Both the position numbers and the translations under genes were made by a program. DNA of 64,000 nt from Xiphias gladius (Eukaryota > Chordata > Actinopteri > Istiophoriformes > Xiphiidae): contig NC_053404.1 of NCBI RefSeq assembly GCF_016859285.1, positions 18,449,105 to 18,513,104 of the forward strand, in the 5' to 3' direction. The notes under the pieces were generated by a model. It did not search any database. It saw nothing but the letters and a program-made list of their open reading frames with translations, and was not told the DNA's origin. This document shows positions 52,096 through 64,000 of this stretch, one piece after another (within the stretch, counting starts at the first letter, position 1; every line of letters begins with the position of its first letter).

Positions 52096-54112
52096 TTAGC
52101 ATACTGGTAGTTTTTATGACTGCCATAGTTGATAAGTGTTCTTTTAAATGTCATAAAACGCCTGCTTTTTTTTTTTTTTTGTGATCTCTCAGCAGACATT
52201 CGGTGGTCAAAACATTTCATCATTTAATCACAAATATCAGCAGATGAATCAATGATGAAAATAACTGCTCTGAATGGGAGTTAGTTTATGCCCATGTAAG
52301 CACTTGATACTTCTCGTTCGCTGGCTGTCATTTTCCCTTCCTCACTCAATTTCAGTTTCAGATTTTCAGTTTCAAGTAGATTTTTTGGCACAAGCTGGAA
52401 TAAAAATCAGTGTTGCCAAACCATATGGAATAGAATAATAATGGATACAAGAAAAGGGAGCAATAGAGAAAAACAAACACACAAAAAAACACAATGCTGA
52501 AACTCTATCCAGCATCTATTGATCACCACCGTCATTCATGTTGGGGAGTACAAGACCAATGGCAGTGCTCTGAGTTCTCGTGATGCTCTCTCCTGCTGCT
52601 CTAAATATAACCCCTCCCAAATCAAAAACCCCCCACCCCCACCAAGCAACATACTTGTCTTTCACCCGTCCTCTATTCCCGCATGTTTTTACTGGTGCTA
52701 TATTTAACCCATGGAAAGATGAATGCTGTGTGTGTCGGAGTGGGAAAAAAGGAATCACTGTACTGGAATCGCTGTCCATTTTCTCCTGAAAACCCTGGAT
52801 GAATATCTGAATGTTGGTCAGGACAGTATCATTATAGGGGTTGGGGAATGCAACAGTGGTCAGTTTGTGCCATGTGAGAGCTTTTTTTTTTTTTTAATGG
52901 AAACTAGAAAGACTCAATCTTAGTCTCTTTCCACATACATACCCAGCTGGACACATTTAGCGTCAAAAGAAAACTGAATTTTCCAGTGTCACCTCCCAGC
53001 TCTAATTAAGCTCACTATGATCTCACTTTTTTAGAAGTCTGATGGTTTATTTTAGTCATTGCAAGAAAAAAAAATCCCTACAAAACACACTAAAATGTCT
53101 CCAAAAGGAAATGACCTACACATTTATCAGTGTTCAGAGCCGTGGCAGTTCATCAATCAGAGCAGCGACGAAATGATTCTGATTTGCATACATTTGAAAA
53201 GCAAATGTGTCTCGTGCAGCCCATCAGGGTTCTTTCATATTCATCAAACTAACCACTGACCTGGACACGACCTGGCTTCTGTTTTAGCACATACGCTCAT
53301 AGAGAGTGGGTGTCTTGGGAATATTCAGGAGTGCACTCTCTGAAGGGTTTCCCCAGTTTTTGGAAACACCAGATCTGCCTCACAGTTTATCGTTATTACC
53401 GTCAAACTGAAACCAGAGTGTGTGTTTTGGCAACTCTTAATGGAATCAAATTTCCCAGCTATTGTCGCTATTTCTTCCTGGAAAAGACAAAAAAGGAAAT
53501 CAGTATGCAATCTGCATCAGACTCAACGACACCCAAAATGTGTGTGCATATGTCTGTCGGGCGGGCCCCCTTATCTTTTCCTCTTATGGGGGGGGTCATA
53601 TTCATGCTCGGCATAGCTCCTTTGCATGTCATCCCTCAGTCTGCTAAAAGCCCAGACTGGACAGAGTCACACTAGACGCCATTATTCCACTGGCCACAAG
53701 CATGGGTGGATGATTGATGTATGGATGCATAGAGGGAGGAAGGGAGGGAGCAGGAAGAGGGCAGGGGGTGTCAAGGCAGATGAGACTTTAACCTTTGGGG
53801 GAAAAAATGATGCCATCTTTCTTTTTCTTATTATTTTTTTTGTTTTCTCTTCTGCCAATGGCTGATAGTCGCTGTCTCTTCTGCCTGGATTCCCCCACCC
53901 TTCGTAAGAGAAAGGGAGGGCAGTAAGAAGATGGTGAGAGGCAGGATTTTAGGGGGAAGGGTTGTACATGCAGGCAGACAGGCAGAACAGAACCAGTCTA
54001 ATGCTCAGTGAGGCTGAGACGCTATCATTACACATGCCCAAGGCATCTCCGTCAACACTTGCCCCCTATCTGGTTCTATCTCTGGCTCCAAGGCATGACA
54101 TACACTAGTCAG

Positions 54113-54114
<2 letters not shown>

Positions 54115-54208
<94 letters not shown>
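54115..54208. repeat. (GT)42 followed by (GA)n
   Basis: An 85-bp uninterrupted GT tract passing into a short GA tract, the longest simple repeat in the window. Confidence 0.97.
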
Positions 54209-55204
54209 TGCATAAAGCGCTCAGTTTATCTGCATAGCTCATTTCTTAAGGTGATATTCACACTCCTCCGTTCAGTCATATTTTAGACCCTCAGGCTTTA
54301 TACTCCACAGATTATGTAATGTGCTGTATCGTGGCTGGTAGATAATGTATATATGGACTGCAGCTATGTAGAATTTTCACATCTGAAAGGGCAAACATTT
54401 CAGATGACAGCGCAAACAGACAGAGAGGAAAGTTCTCCCTGTGACTCCTGGAGTTATTTTTACTTTATTATTCTGTATGTAAAACTGCATACAACCATGT
54501 ATGCAAGAGCAGTATTTGTTTTCAACCGAGGCTTATGTAACAGGGTGTTATCGGGATATATCTTAACCCGGAGTGTTAGTGCGGGCTTTGAGGTCTTGGC
54601 AGGAAACCACATTATTTCCTGTCAGCATCAGCAGTGGAAATGAACAAGGGCACACTGATGAAGGAATGATTTCATGAATGGATGGCAGAGAAGCCACCAA
54701 ATGGCAGAGCCACTCTGTTTTGGAAGCTCCGGTCCTCTCTGACTGGTCGTGGAAACTTCTCAAGTTCAAGACTGAATTTATAGCAAGTTTTCTCTGGAAG
54801 TAAATATAATCTCCCTAAATTGACCACAACTGCTTAATTGTGGCCTAGCAGTTACTGTTTCAAGAACCACAGGATATATGTCATCTACGAAAAAGCCAAC
54901 ATGCTGTAAAATACAATGGGTGAATTTAGGGTTATTTGGATCCAGGAGTCCTAAAACATAATTTTACACAGATTTGAGATCTTAGAAATGTAAATTAGGA
55001 TTATTTTCAGATCTAACGAGAGAGTTAAAAAAAAGTATTCGACAGCTAAGAGTGTGAAAAAAGTCATCTCAGAAACACCAGCAACAAAGTTGTACTCCAA
55101 CAACAGCAAACCAACACATTTCGGCACGTGGCCTCCGTGGCCTTTGTCATGTCTGCTGGAGTATTTTTTTCCCCTGACATCGAGCGGAGGATCACTAGTA
55201 CTGT

Positions 55205-55465
55205 TTTGTTAATTAGTCAATAACTTCTCAAATAAAAATACCAATACTTCACTACTTCCCATGATTCGAATGTGGCAATTTGCTGGTTTTGTCTGTTTTT
55301 ATATGATTGCTCAGATTGAGTATCTTTTAAGTTTTGGACTGTTGGTTGGACAAAGCAAGGAATTTGACAATACAGACATTTTTTCTCTTTCTTTTTAAAC
55401 AATAATCAAATAAGAAATCCCCCAGAACAATAATTAATAGTGATAATCTTTAGCTGAAGCCCTTC
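55205..55465. repeat. Interspersed repeat family R2
   Basis: It includes 'tttggactgttggttggaca', 'gaatgtggcaatttgctggt' and 'tgataatctttagctgaagc'. It has the same layout as the R2 copy at 32925. Confidence 0.55.
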
Positions 55466-57748
55466 AAATCACAGATACCCACCAACAGCTGAGTGCTACT
55501 AAATTCCTGCGGTCTTATTGAACTGCGATGGATCAGGCCGCTGACTACAATGTGTAATAACTTCCTCTCTTCCTCACTGAATTTAATAACCTATTGAGGG
55601 CCACGACATCCATAACTCAGAATTGATTGGGTTATATTGGCTTCAGCGCGGGGGTAGGGCGCATGCTTTTGCTCTATACTGGCTTACAGCTCCTGGCTTT
55701 TGATGGGGGATGTCTTGTAGCTGCAGCCTGCGCACATGTCGCTGCAGGATGTCACAGCCGTTTACTGTGTACATGTTAGTCAGACATTTGTATCCCATTA
55801 ATGCAGCATTTTATGTTGTAAATTATTCCAACATGTGACAATTTGAACTAAAGTGATGCCTTTAATTTCCAAATCGCTCCACAAACCGAGAACAATTTGC
55901 GCTACTTTTTTTAATAAAGATTTAGCAAGTGATGCAAGTCCTCATTAGTCATTGCATCATGAATATTTTATAGATAGATCTCTGTCTTGCTGAGATTGTC
56001 CGAAATGCCATTTTTTTTTTGTTTTGTTTTGTTTTTTTTTTAAAGTATGAGAATAAGCAACTTTTCCAGTAAATCATACCAGCTGGGGGCCTGGCCCCCC
56101 AAGTTATGGAAAGCACAGAGGTTGTGTGTTGATAATGGGGGAACACTAGGCAGTTTTAAGAGCTATGCGGGACAAGCTGAGGAGAGCAGTTAGTGATCAC
56201 CTCCCCAACTGGTCTGCTGATAGTGTGTTGTGGGGCCCAGGGTTGCCATGTCTGGTCACTGAGTGTGGCCTGTGGGACTTGGCTGACCTTTCTTACCAGA
56301 CTGTGTGTGTAGCCTCCTGACCTAACGCAGAGTCTTGTGTCTGAGAGATTACTCGTGTCTTTACCCTTCTTTTTTTGATGTATGTATCTCTGATATGTCT
56401 TTCCAGTCGCTGCAAAGGTTCGGTGCCTCTCTGGAATTCAGCATTTTCAAATGAACGCTAGATGTGACAGATTCAAAGCATATGACCACATGTTGCTGCG
56501 CATGTGAAATTGCCAGTTGTCGCGGTGGTGTGTGGGTTTTAGAGAGCTTCAGTGGATATTTAGCTTTCGTGGTCAGTTGACATCTCGTGGATCCCTGTGA
56601 GAAACAAACAAAAAAAAAAGGCAAATACTGGGGTGACATGTAGTACTAAGGGGTTATTAAGGATTTATGAATATCTTAAACCCTGCCTCAGGCTACTCCT
56701 CGCTGCTAATTGGTTACGGCGTTTCTCATATGAAGTGAGCTCAGAGCATCTCACTGTTGATGCTGCCTTACAGCTAATGACACAATCACAACCATCTGGA
56801 CATCATACAGCATCAAAGGGTGGAAGGAACATAAACAATCCCAGACAACTATTTACTGGCATCCAGTAGTTTCTTAATTCTCTCTTCATGCATTTCCGGC
56901 ATATTTTCCTCTCTCAGAAGCTTGATTTGTTTGAAATCCCACGGCGAGGGGAAGTCTTTAGCTGGACGTTCATTTACTCAAGAGAGCTGACTTCCAACGT
57001 GGGTTTTTGCTCTGTGGTGGTGGGGGCTGCAGCACTCCTCTTGCCTTTTGTCAGGGAGTCTTCCTCCTGCAAAGTACACTGCAGTTTTTTTTTGCATAGT
57101 AATGAAATAAATAACTTGTGCTGCACAGTGTGTCACCTACAAAATGCAGAATCAGTCAGGTTTGGAGTTTGAGGCAGCCTGCACAGTCCTCTTCTTTGAG
57201 GCTTCTCACAGGGCCCCATAGACAACTTGAAAGGTCTTGAGTTGTTACAAGCCTTAGGTGTATTTAAACTTGAATGTTTAAGTACACATAGTTCATCAAT
57301 GCGCATAGAGTCAATGAGAGAGACCTCTGGCTGTGTCCTTAAGTGTCATAGAGAGAGGAGCGGGAAATCATTCTGTCCCTCTGAGGTCCTGCATTGCGGC
57401 CTGATGCATGTTGATTAAGAGTGAGCATTTGCTGCTCTGACGCTCAGGCTGCCTCTGCCTGGTACCACTGCAGAGACGAGCACAGGGAGGCACAGACAGC
57501 CGGGACGAGACTACATCACAGGAAGAGAGACAGAAAGAATTAAAAAGAGGAATCGGTCCCAAAATGCCAAGGCAGATGACAAGAAAAAGTACAGTCTGCT
57601 CCATCATCTCTTAGGCTTCTCTTCCACCGGCCAGTTTGCATTTTGCTGCATGACCATGGTGATGCCTATCCTGCTCTTCGATACCCAGGTGGACTTATTT
57701 GCACCGGACTGCTGATATCTCTTTTCTGCTGCTCTCCTCTCTCAGGAC

Positions 57749-57782
57749 GGGGTTTTTTTTTTTTTTTTTTGTTGTTGTTGTT
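57749..57782. repeat. Poly(T) and (GTT)n tract
   Basis: A T run of about 20 followed by GTTGTTGTTGTT. Confidence 0.9.
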
Positions 57783-59554
57783 AATCTTATGTCTAAAATA
57801 ATCCCCTGAGTTTATTGTGCAACACGAATCATTAACATATTGTTAATGAAGCGTGGCTGGGGCGATGGCCACAGCTGACAGGAGGCCTGCTGGGCTCGCA
57901 GATGGGCACAGAGATGCACCCTTTGCCTCCTGCTGATGACTCCCTCTTGCTTCCATGTGCTCTCCTCTATGTCAAGGTGGCATTGAGGAGCGTCGCTGCC
58001 AGCAGGGTGTCACTGGGCACAGCAGGGTTTAGCACACACAGCTGTGGGGCGGGTGTCTGGGTACCTTAGATTTCTTCAGTGAAACGTAAAATGGCTCATC
58101 TTAAAGTTCTCGACTGTATGATTAACAACAACTGGAGGCTGATCTGCAATCTGTACTGCGCCTGGAACAATCAGGTCAGTTTTCCCTTTATTTTTTTAGC
58201 TTTTGATTTACAAGACATGGGTGAGCAAGGTAGGAAATTCTCCCTCCTTTTTATTTTTTTGGCTTTTTTTTTTTTTCCTCAGCATTTTATCAATAATAAA
58301 AAAAAAGAGGTGTTCTTGTTGTGGCTGGATGTGCAGCATATTTTTCTACACTTTCTTCTACCTGTAGATTTTGGTCACCTCTCCTCACCCTTTTTGTGAG
58401 GTCGCCCTCACCTCTGTCCCCTGTTGCTCCTTGGAGTTCTTCAGGAAAAGCATCCCTGACATCTCGGGTATTAATGGCCGGCATTCATTTGGTCGTGCGA
58501 TTTGGAACTGGAGACTGTGGAGTGCTAGGCATGCTGACCTCTGAGTGTCCCTGCTCTTGCACACAGTCCCTCATGCAGCCTCAGGTGGCTCAACACTAAA
58601 CTTGATTTTAGAAAACAAATCTTATCAAGTGATTTAACAAGTGATTCTTGGACTGAAAACTCTTTGTCTTGGCTCCAGTACAAATAAACTTTCTTGAAGA
58701 ATTTTTTTCGAAGTCGCCGAGATATTGTCAGTAAATGTAACTGTGCCTTGAACTAGTGAAAATATTCATCCATATCATTATCCATATGAGTTTTCAGACT
58801 TAGATCAAAGCCCGGTTGGTAAAATAAAGTGGAATCTTGGCACTTTTAATGGGATGATGTGTTAAGTACGAGGGTGCGAAGGTCGAAGCCTTTCTATGGT
58901 GACGTATGTGAGCTTGCGTTTGAGCATATGAATATATTGTCTCTATCATACAGTGCTCTCTGTGGTGCCGTCTTGTATGTATCCATTTGTCTCTATATGC
59001 GCAGAAGTCAACTTGGCACCCTTACTAAAACTTCATATCTCTGACATGCCTTTTGGCTTTTTCACTGGATACTGACACAGGCAGCTCATTGTTTCGTCTA
59101 CCCCCCCGCCCCCACCCCTCCTCCCCTTTTTCATATTGCCGTGGAATGTCTGATGTTAGGAGTAAAGAAGTCTTGCCGTGTCGAGCAGTGCAGCAGCGCT
59201 GCTCTCTGGCCTGCCCCTTCCCCTAATTTAATTTTAGCAGTGCTGAAAATTGTTTGTGTCCCAAGCTGAACTGATAGACCTCTGTTTCCAGAGAGCCTCT
59301 GCTGTCCTGGACGCTCAAAACGGCCTTTGTGCACCAGTAGCACAGCACGGAGGCCTCATGAAATATTTACGGGCCAACACCTGGTGTGAGACAGAGAGAG
59401 AGGAGCCAGGGAATCAACAACACTGCCACCAATAACTACGAGGCCCAAGCACTGTTAATATGTAGGCTTCCCAAAAATATTTGGTTTGATGTTTAGAATT
59501 CTCATGAACGACAGTAATCTTTCAAGTCTCGACGCTACAAAGAATGAAAAACAA

Positions 59555-59770
59555 TCATAAAACTATTTCCTGAAAGGATTAGTCGATGAATGGATTAATC
59601 GATTGACACAAAATAATTTTCAACCATTTTGATTATCGCTTAATTGTTGCAGTTGTTTTTTAAGCAGAAATGGTGGAAAATTGCCAATTTCTGGCTCGAA
59701 ACAGTTAATTGAGAAATTATCATCAGATTAATTGATAGTGGAAGTAATTGTTAGTTGCAGCCCTAAAATT
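59555..59770. repeat. Interspersed repeat family R2
   Basis: It includes 'gattagtcgatgaatggatt', 'aatcgattgacacaaaataa', 'ttttgattatcgcttaattg' and the end 'gtaattgttagttgcagccc'. It is a clear copy of the family. Confidence 0.7.
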
Positions 59771-60604
59771 ATTACTCCCTGGGCAACAGAGGTTGTGTCA
59801 TTCTGTGTCTTTTAAAAAAAAACAAACCAGTTGATACACCATTGGATCAGGCTTTGAAATTATGCTTCGCTCCACTTCGCTCCCCATCATTAATTTTAGC
59901 AGAAAATATTATGGGCGTAAAAGAAAAGATAATGTTTCGGTAGACTTTTAAAGGGTAGCATATTCAAGCATCCTTTCAAAGTGCCCACGATGGAGGATGG
60001 TCATTATAACTAAAACAATCATCGATGGGATCAATCCACCCCTGATTGTTGTGTGCACTCTAATATCTGACTCTCTCTACTTTGTTCTGAAGTGTAGTTT
60101 TAACGTGGCACTGGGGGGTTAAACTGGAAAGTCTGAATGTCGGGGGTCGGGCTGTCACAACCCTGTTCTGTCAAAAACCTCAAAGAGCAACCAGGATTAA
60201 TAATTCATAGATGAGGAAACCAATTATCCAGGGCGTTGCTTGCATCTGGGTGGGGGGGACCCTTGAGACTCTTAATTGGCCCACCTGCTCTCTGTCTCTG
60301 GGGGGGCTGGCTGAGGTGGCTGGCTGGATGGAAGGGTGGTGTGTATGTCCTCTCTGTCTTTGTTTGGAAGCCTCTGGCTCTGAGCTTTTAATGTGGGGGA
60401 TGGCTTGCTCACTGGTGCCCTGGAAGCCACCTCCGGTGACATCCCTGTAGTGATGGACCACACCCAACACAGCAGGAATGGCTTCCCATGTGCCCTTCAG
60501 TGCTTTGTTGGACGGAGAGACAATTTCAAGGCAAGCAAGAAATGACAGAAATGAAACTGATATAACAGCAGAGAAGAGAATGTAGTAACCAAGAATTATT
60601 TCCA

Positions 60605-60940
60605 ATATCATGTAATTCAGAATTTTGTTTTTTGACTAATACATTAATTGATCTATAAAATGACAGAAAACATTTGTACCAACAGTCCAAAAAGTAAAGG
60701 TATTCAGATATTGAATTGATACACTGCACTAAGCTTCAACTAACGATCATTTTCATAATTGATCAACCTGCAGATTAATGTGCAGAAGATAAATCTGCAA
60801 CAATTCTGTTAATCTGTTAATCATTTTTAAGCAAAAATGCCCAAAAAATCACTCGTTCCAGGTTCTCAAAGGTGAATATTTGCTGCTTTTTAGCCTGATT
60901 ATCTTTGGGTTTTGGACTGCTGATTGACTGAAAAAAAACC
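60605..60940. repeat. Two R2 fragments in opposite orientations
   Basis: The left part (about 60605-60725) reads the family in reverse: 'accaacagtccaaaaagtaa' is the complement of 'ttggactgttggt'. The right part (about 60725-60940) reads forward ('gcttcaactaacgatcattt' and 'gggttttggactgctgattg'). The two were probably inserted independently or nested. Confidence 0.5.
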
Positions 60941-61054
60941 ACACTAGCATAGACTAGAGCAGAAAGCCACCGTTGGCCTTTCTGTGCTCTTGTAGCAAAC
61001 CCTTCTTTAGACAGTGATTTTGGCCTCTGATGTGCATCAGCCCACCATCGTCTG

Positions 61055-61111
61055 GTCTCTCTCTCTCTCTCTCTGTCTCTCTGTCTGTCTGTCTGTCTTT
61101 CTGTCTGTCCC
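61055..61111. repeat. (CT)n / (CTGT)n tract
   Basis: A CT tract passing into CTGT units. Confidence 0.9.
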
Positions 61112-64000
61112 TTTTCTCTCCTCTCTCCTTCCATCTCCATTTCTCCTTTGTGCAGAGGAATTCCAGGCTGTTGGCCCACACAATTGCTCGGCCATTAGCA
61201 TATGAAAGCAGCCGAAGGGCAGCAAGTGAGGCGGGAAAAAGGGAGGGAAAGAGAGAGTAATAAAACTTCCAAATCAGTCCCAAGCAGACATCCGAACTTT
61301 AATCAGCCTCATGCTAGCACATGTGCCTATGTGGCACATAATTGCCTTGGGGAAGACTTTTACACTCTAATGCAAAAGGAACAGAGTTAGTCTGTTCTGT
61401 CTGTTTCATCCCTGGGGTTTTATTCATGGACACTGTTATGTGTCGAATTGTTGCATCTGACAATTTCAGCATGTCAGTGAAAACCGACAAGCTTATCTTT
61501 TCATTCACGAGTTGTCTTCGACTCAAGATGTCCAAACCTTGATGGAGGTATCGTTGCCCCTCTCAGGCGTAAAATCAATTAATCTAAAGGATATGCTTCA
61601 CTGTCTTGAGAACTTAATGTGGTCCAGACTGAGGCCATGTCCACATGGCATTGTGAGGTGGATAAATCAGAACATTTTGTGTACATCCTCCTATTCTGCA
61701 TAATCACCGTTGTACTTCACTGTAGCGGAGCATATTACTTAGGAGTTGTGATTCAGACACGTTTTTGTTTTTTAAATGTTTTAAATGAATTTATCTTACT
61801 GTTGGACTAAGTGTAAAGCATTTGTTGTCTCAGCGAATTCGGATGTACTGAGGCATTAAACCATGAAGTAATACCTCATACTGAGACGGGTTAATGTTTA
61901 CACACAGAGGTCAGTTTTAAGCTCCATGACATATGTTATCTTAAGATACACGAACCTCTGACTTGCACCTCTAAGCATTTTACCAGGATCTTGTTACATG
62001 CAGCACTCAGCACTTACTGGAGGCACAAGTTTTGGTTTAGTTAATTTATATTGTATAATGATTTATAGCATCTGAAGCATCTGATCAGAAGACAACTAAA
62101 ACTACAAGAGTGTGTCAACCATCCACCAAGGGGACTTACCTAAACCTTGTTAATCTAGAAAGAAAACTAAATTATGGTTAAAATTATTATAAAAAATGGT
62201 AAAATTGTCAGAATGCCAAAGATCGTGCCGAGCAGCTTTGATGAATCAGCTTGTAGTTTTTACTTGCCAGAAAAAATAGGTCTGATTTGATACACCAATA
62301 AATGTAAGATAATCCCTCCTGTGGCTGCTATTTGCTGTGTCATTGTCACTCCATGCAGCTGCAGACTATGGGGTTTTTCTTTAGTGTGGACTCTGGACAC
62401 ATCTGCTTGTGGCTGTAAAAATTGAGCCGTACTGTTGTCCTCGGGAACAGAATGCTGATTCACCTCACACTGCCACATTAACCCCTGGCTCCCCCTCCCC
62501 AACCATCCACACAGAGAGTCAATCCTTACGGCATATGTGCACAGTGCTGCATTTAACATACAGTGATGTCGAGGTTACTCTGTATACGGCAAAACTGCAG
62601 AGAACAAGTTGTAAAGACTGTGTCTCCAGAGGCTTCGCCCAACAAAACCAAGGAACACCTTGCCCTTGGAGTGTAACCTTGGTAACACAGAAAAGGAGGG
62701 CACATAAAAAGGCCTTTTTTCTATAATTTTTCAAGTACTCTATTCTTCTAAGCCAAAGAAAGAAAAAGGAGAGAGTGGCAGAGAAGACAGCAGAGGATGT
62801 GAATAAGAAGTAGCTGGATGCTGCTGAGTCTCCTTGGGCCAGTTGATGAAAAACTGGCTTGGAAAAGATGCAGCTCTCTTTGGTGCAATGCAGACAGGGC
62901 TGGGAGGAGCCTCGCCAGGGGGTGGAGCAATATGTGCATGCATGTGTGTGTGCATGGGAGGCGGTGTGAGGTGTTGTTTTCTTTTCATCTATAAGTGTTT
63001 AGACATTGGGTCTTTTGTCCAACCCCCTCCCCGGCGTGGTCTCTCGAGTTGAGGTTGTAAATATCACTGGCACACTGGAGGAGAAAACGGTTGCTATGGT
63101 GATTTATTTAAAATAAAAATTTTTTTGCATGTGTTTGTTTTCTCATTGTTCGAATGCCAGACTCGCCCTTGTGGTGTGTGTGGTACATCTAAACTCGATC
63201 AACGTACTAAGAGCAGTTACGTCATGCAATACAGCCTGAGGGTGGAGCGGGGGGAGGGAGAATCCCTCTGCAGAGCCATGACCGACGATCCATAGATTAC
63301 TGGTGTGTGTCGGTCACCCCGTTTACTAACTCTGTTAACTGCTGTCAGAGCCATCAGAACAAAACACTTGTCCTTCACTATCTCAGTTCTCATTTAGCTG
63401 AAATAGATGGATGAATAACTTTAGGGGGGAGAATAGTTTGCTCGCAGCTTGGTTTTAAAAATCTGAATTCAGAAACTGTCATTGTCCTTCTCCTGTCCTT
63501 CCAGCTCTTTCATAAAATGGTGAGCCCAGCATATTTTCCTGTTTTCCTCACACAGCCAGGAGGCATCACAGTAAAAGGGACCTTAATTGGCTGCTTGTTC
63601 AGTCCCAGAGCATGTGATTGGCTGGGCAGTACAGGCTGTATAGCGATACAGACGGTGATAATGATGCCCTCTGTTCTGTATCAGTCAGTGTGTGTGTGCT
63701 CCGCTTTGTTCTGACACTGATGAAACGCCACTACATTAGCATTCAGAGCACCTCCACACCTACGGTCCTCTGACACCGTGACAAAGATAGGCTGAGCCCT
63801 TATTTACTAATCAGCAGTGATGAATTGCAAGCAAAACCAATCTGACAGTGTCACAGGAGAGGTCATGGTGCCACATTTACTTTTTTTGTAAAACTGTATA
63901 CCTCTCCGCCGGCCCCTGGAAATCTATCTCGCTACCATTGTCTGCCTTTATAACACAAATGACATCCATCTGTTTCTCCCTCGCTGTTTTCCTTTGGGTT

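Larger units (their letters stand above)
49691..64000 (+). other. arhgap21 first coding intron (partial)
   Basis: The donor at 49691 has no matching downstream coding exon that I can recognise before the window ends, so the next 14 kb are read as intron. It holds R2 repeats, a long GT tract, CT tracts, poly(T) runs and several C-rich tracts with G-quadruplex potential on the minus strand. One exon-like open segment at 58080-58174 is discussed under findings. Confidence 0.5.

Noticed and set aside
54008-54286. Open frame of 92 codons across the GT tract
   Set aside because: It is mostly CV repeats created by the GT microsatellite.
59250-59435. Open frame near 59.3 kb as an arhgap21 exon
   Set aside because: It shows no similarity to the expected PDZ-containing second exon and its splice signals are inconsistent.

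Overview
This is nuclear DNA of a ray-finned (teleost, probably percomorph) fish. Coding sequence is scattered in short exons with GT...AG introns and no operons. Simple repeats are frequent, and several interspersed repeat types known from teleost genomes recur. Five intact or partial protein genes and one broken gene can be read. Their order and orientation match human chromosome 10p12 (GPR158, THNSL1, ENKUR, PRTFDC1, ARHGAP21), with ptchd3 lying between gpr158 and thnsl1.

Layout. 1-3447: first intron of gpr158 (minus strand). 3448-4325: first coding exon of gpr158, with its leader and promoter region up to about 5.1 kb. 5.4-7.0 kb: degenerate Tc1-like transposon carrying an LTR-like insertion. 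9412-15036: four-exon ptchd3 on the minus strand, apparently a recent pseudogene (two in-frame stops and one frameshift, splice sites intact). 15-24 kb: intergenic, rich in non-autonomous DNA transposons. 24078-26822: thnsl1, minus strand, two coding exons. 27983-30542: enkur, plus strand, five exons, head to head with thnsl1 across about 1 kb that carries an RFX X-box. 31629-41861: prtfdc1, plus strand, nine exons with the HPRT-family exon lengths. 42-47.7 kb: intergenic repeats. 47.75-49.69 kb: CpG-rich promoter, leader exon and first coding exon of arhgap21 on the plus strand. 49.7-64 kb: its first coding intron, with repeats, a long GT tract and several G-quadruplex motifs.

The genes are a conserved neighbourhood, not a pathway: a glycine-sensing GPCR, a Patched-family membrane protein, a threonine-synthase-like enzyme, a ciliary/sperm microtubule protein, an HPRT paralogue and a Rho GAP. 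I see no prokaryote-like, viral or defence system. The points most worth following are the decay of ptchd3, the X-box between thnsl1 and enkur, a non-canonical GC-AG intron in enkur, and two changes in prtfdc1 (an Ala in the PRPP loop and a probable stop-loss tail). Protein names rest on family recognition and synteny read by eye, without database searches.
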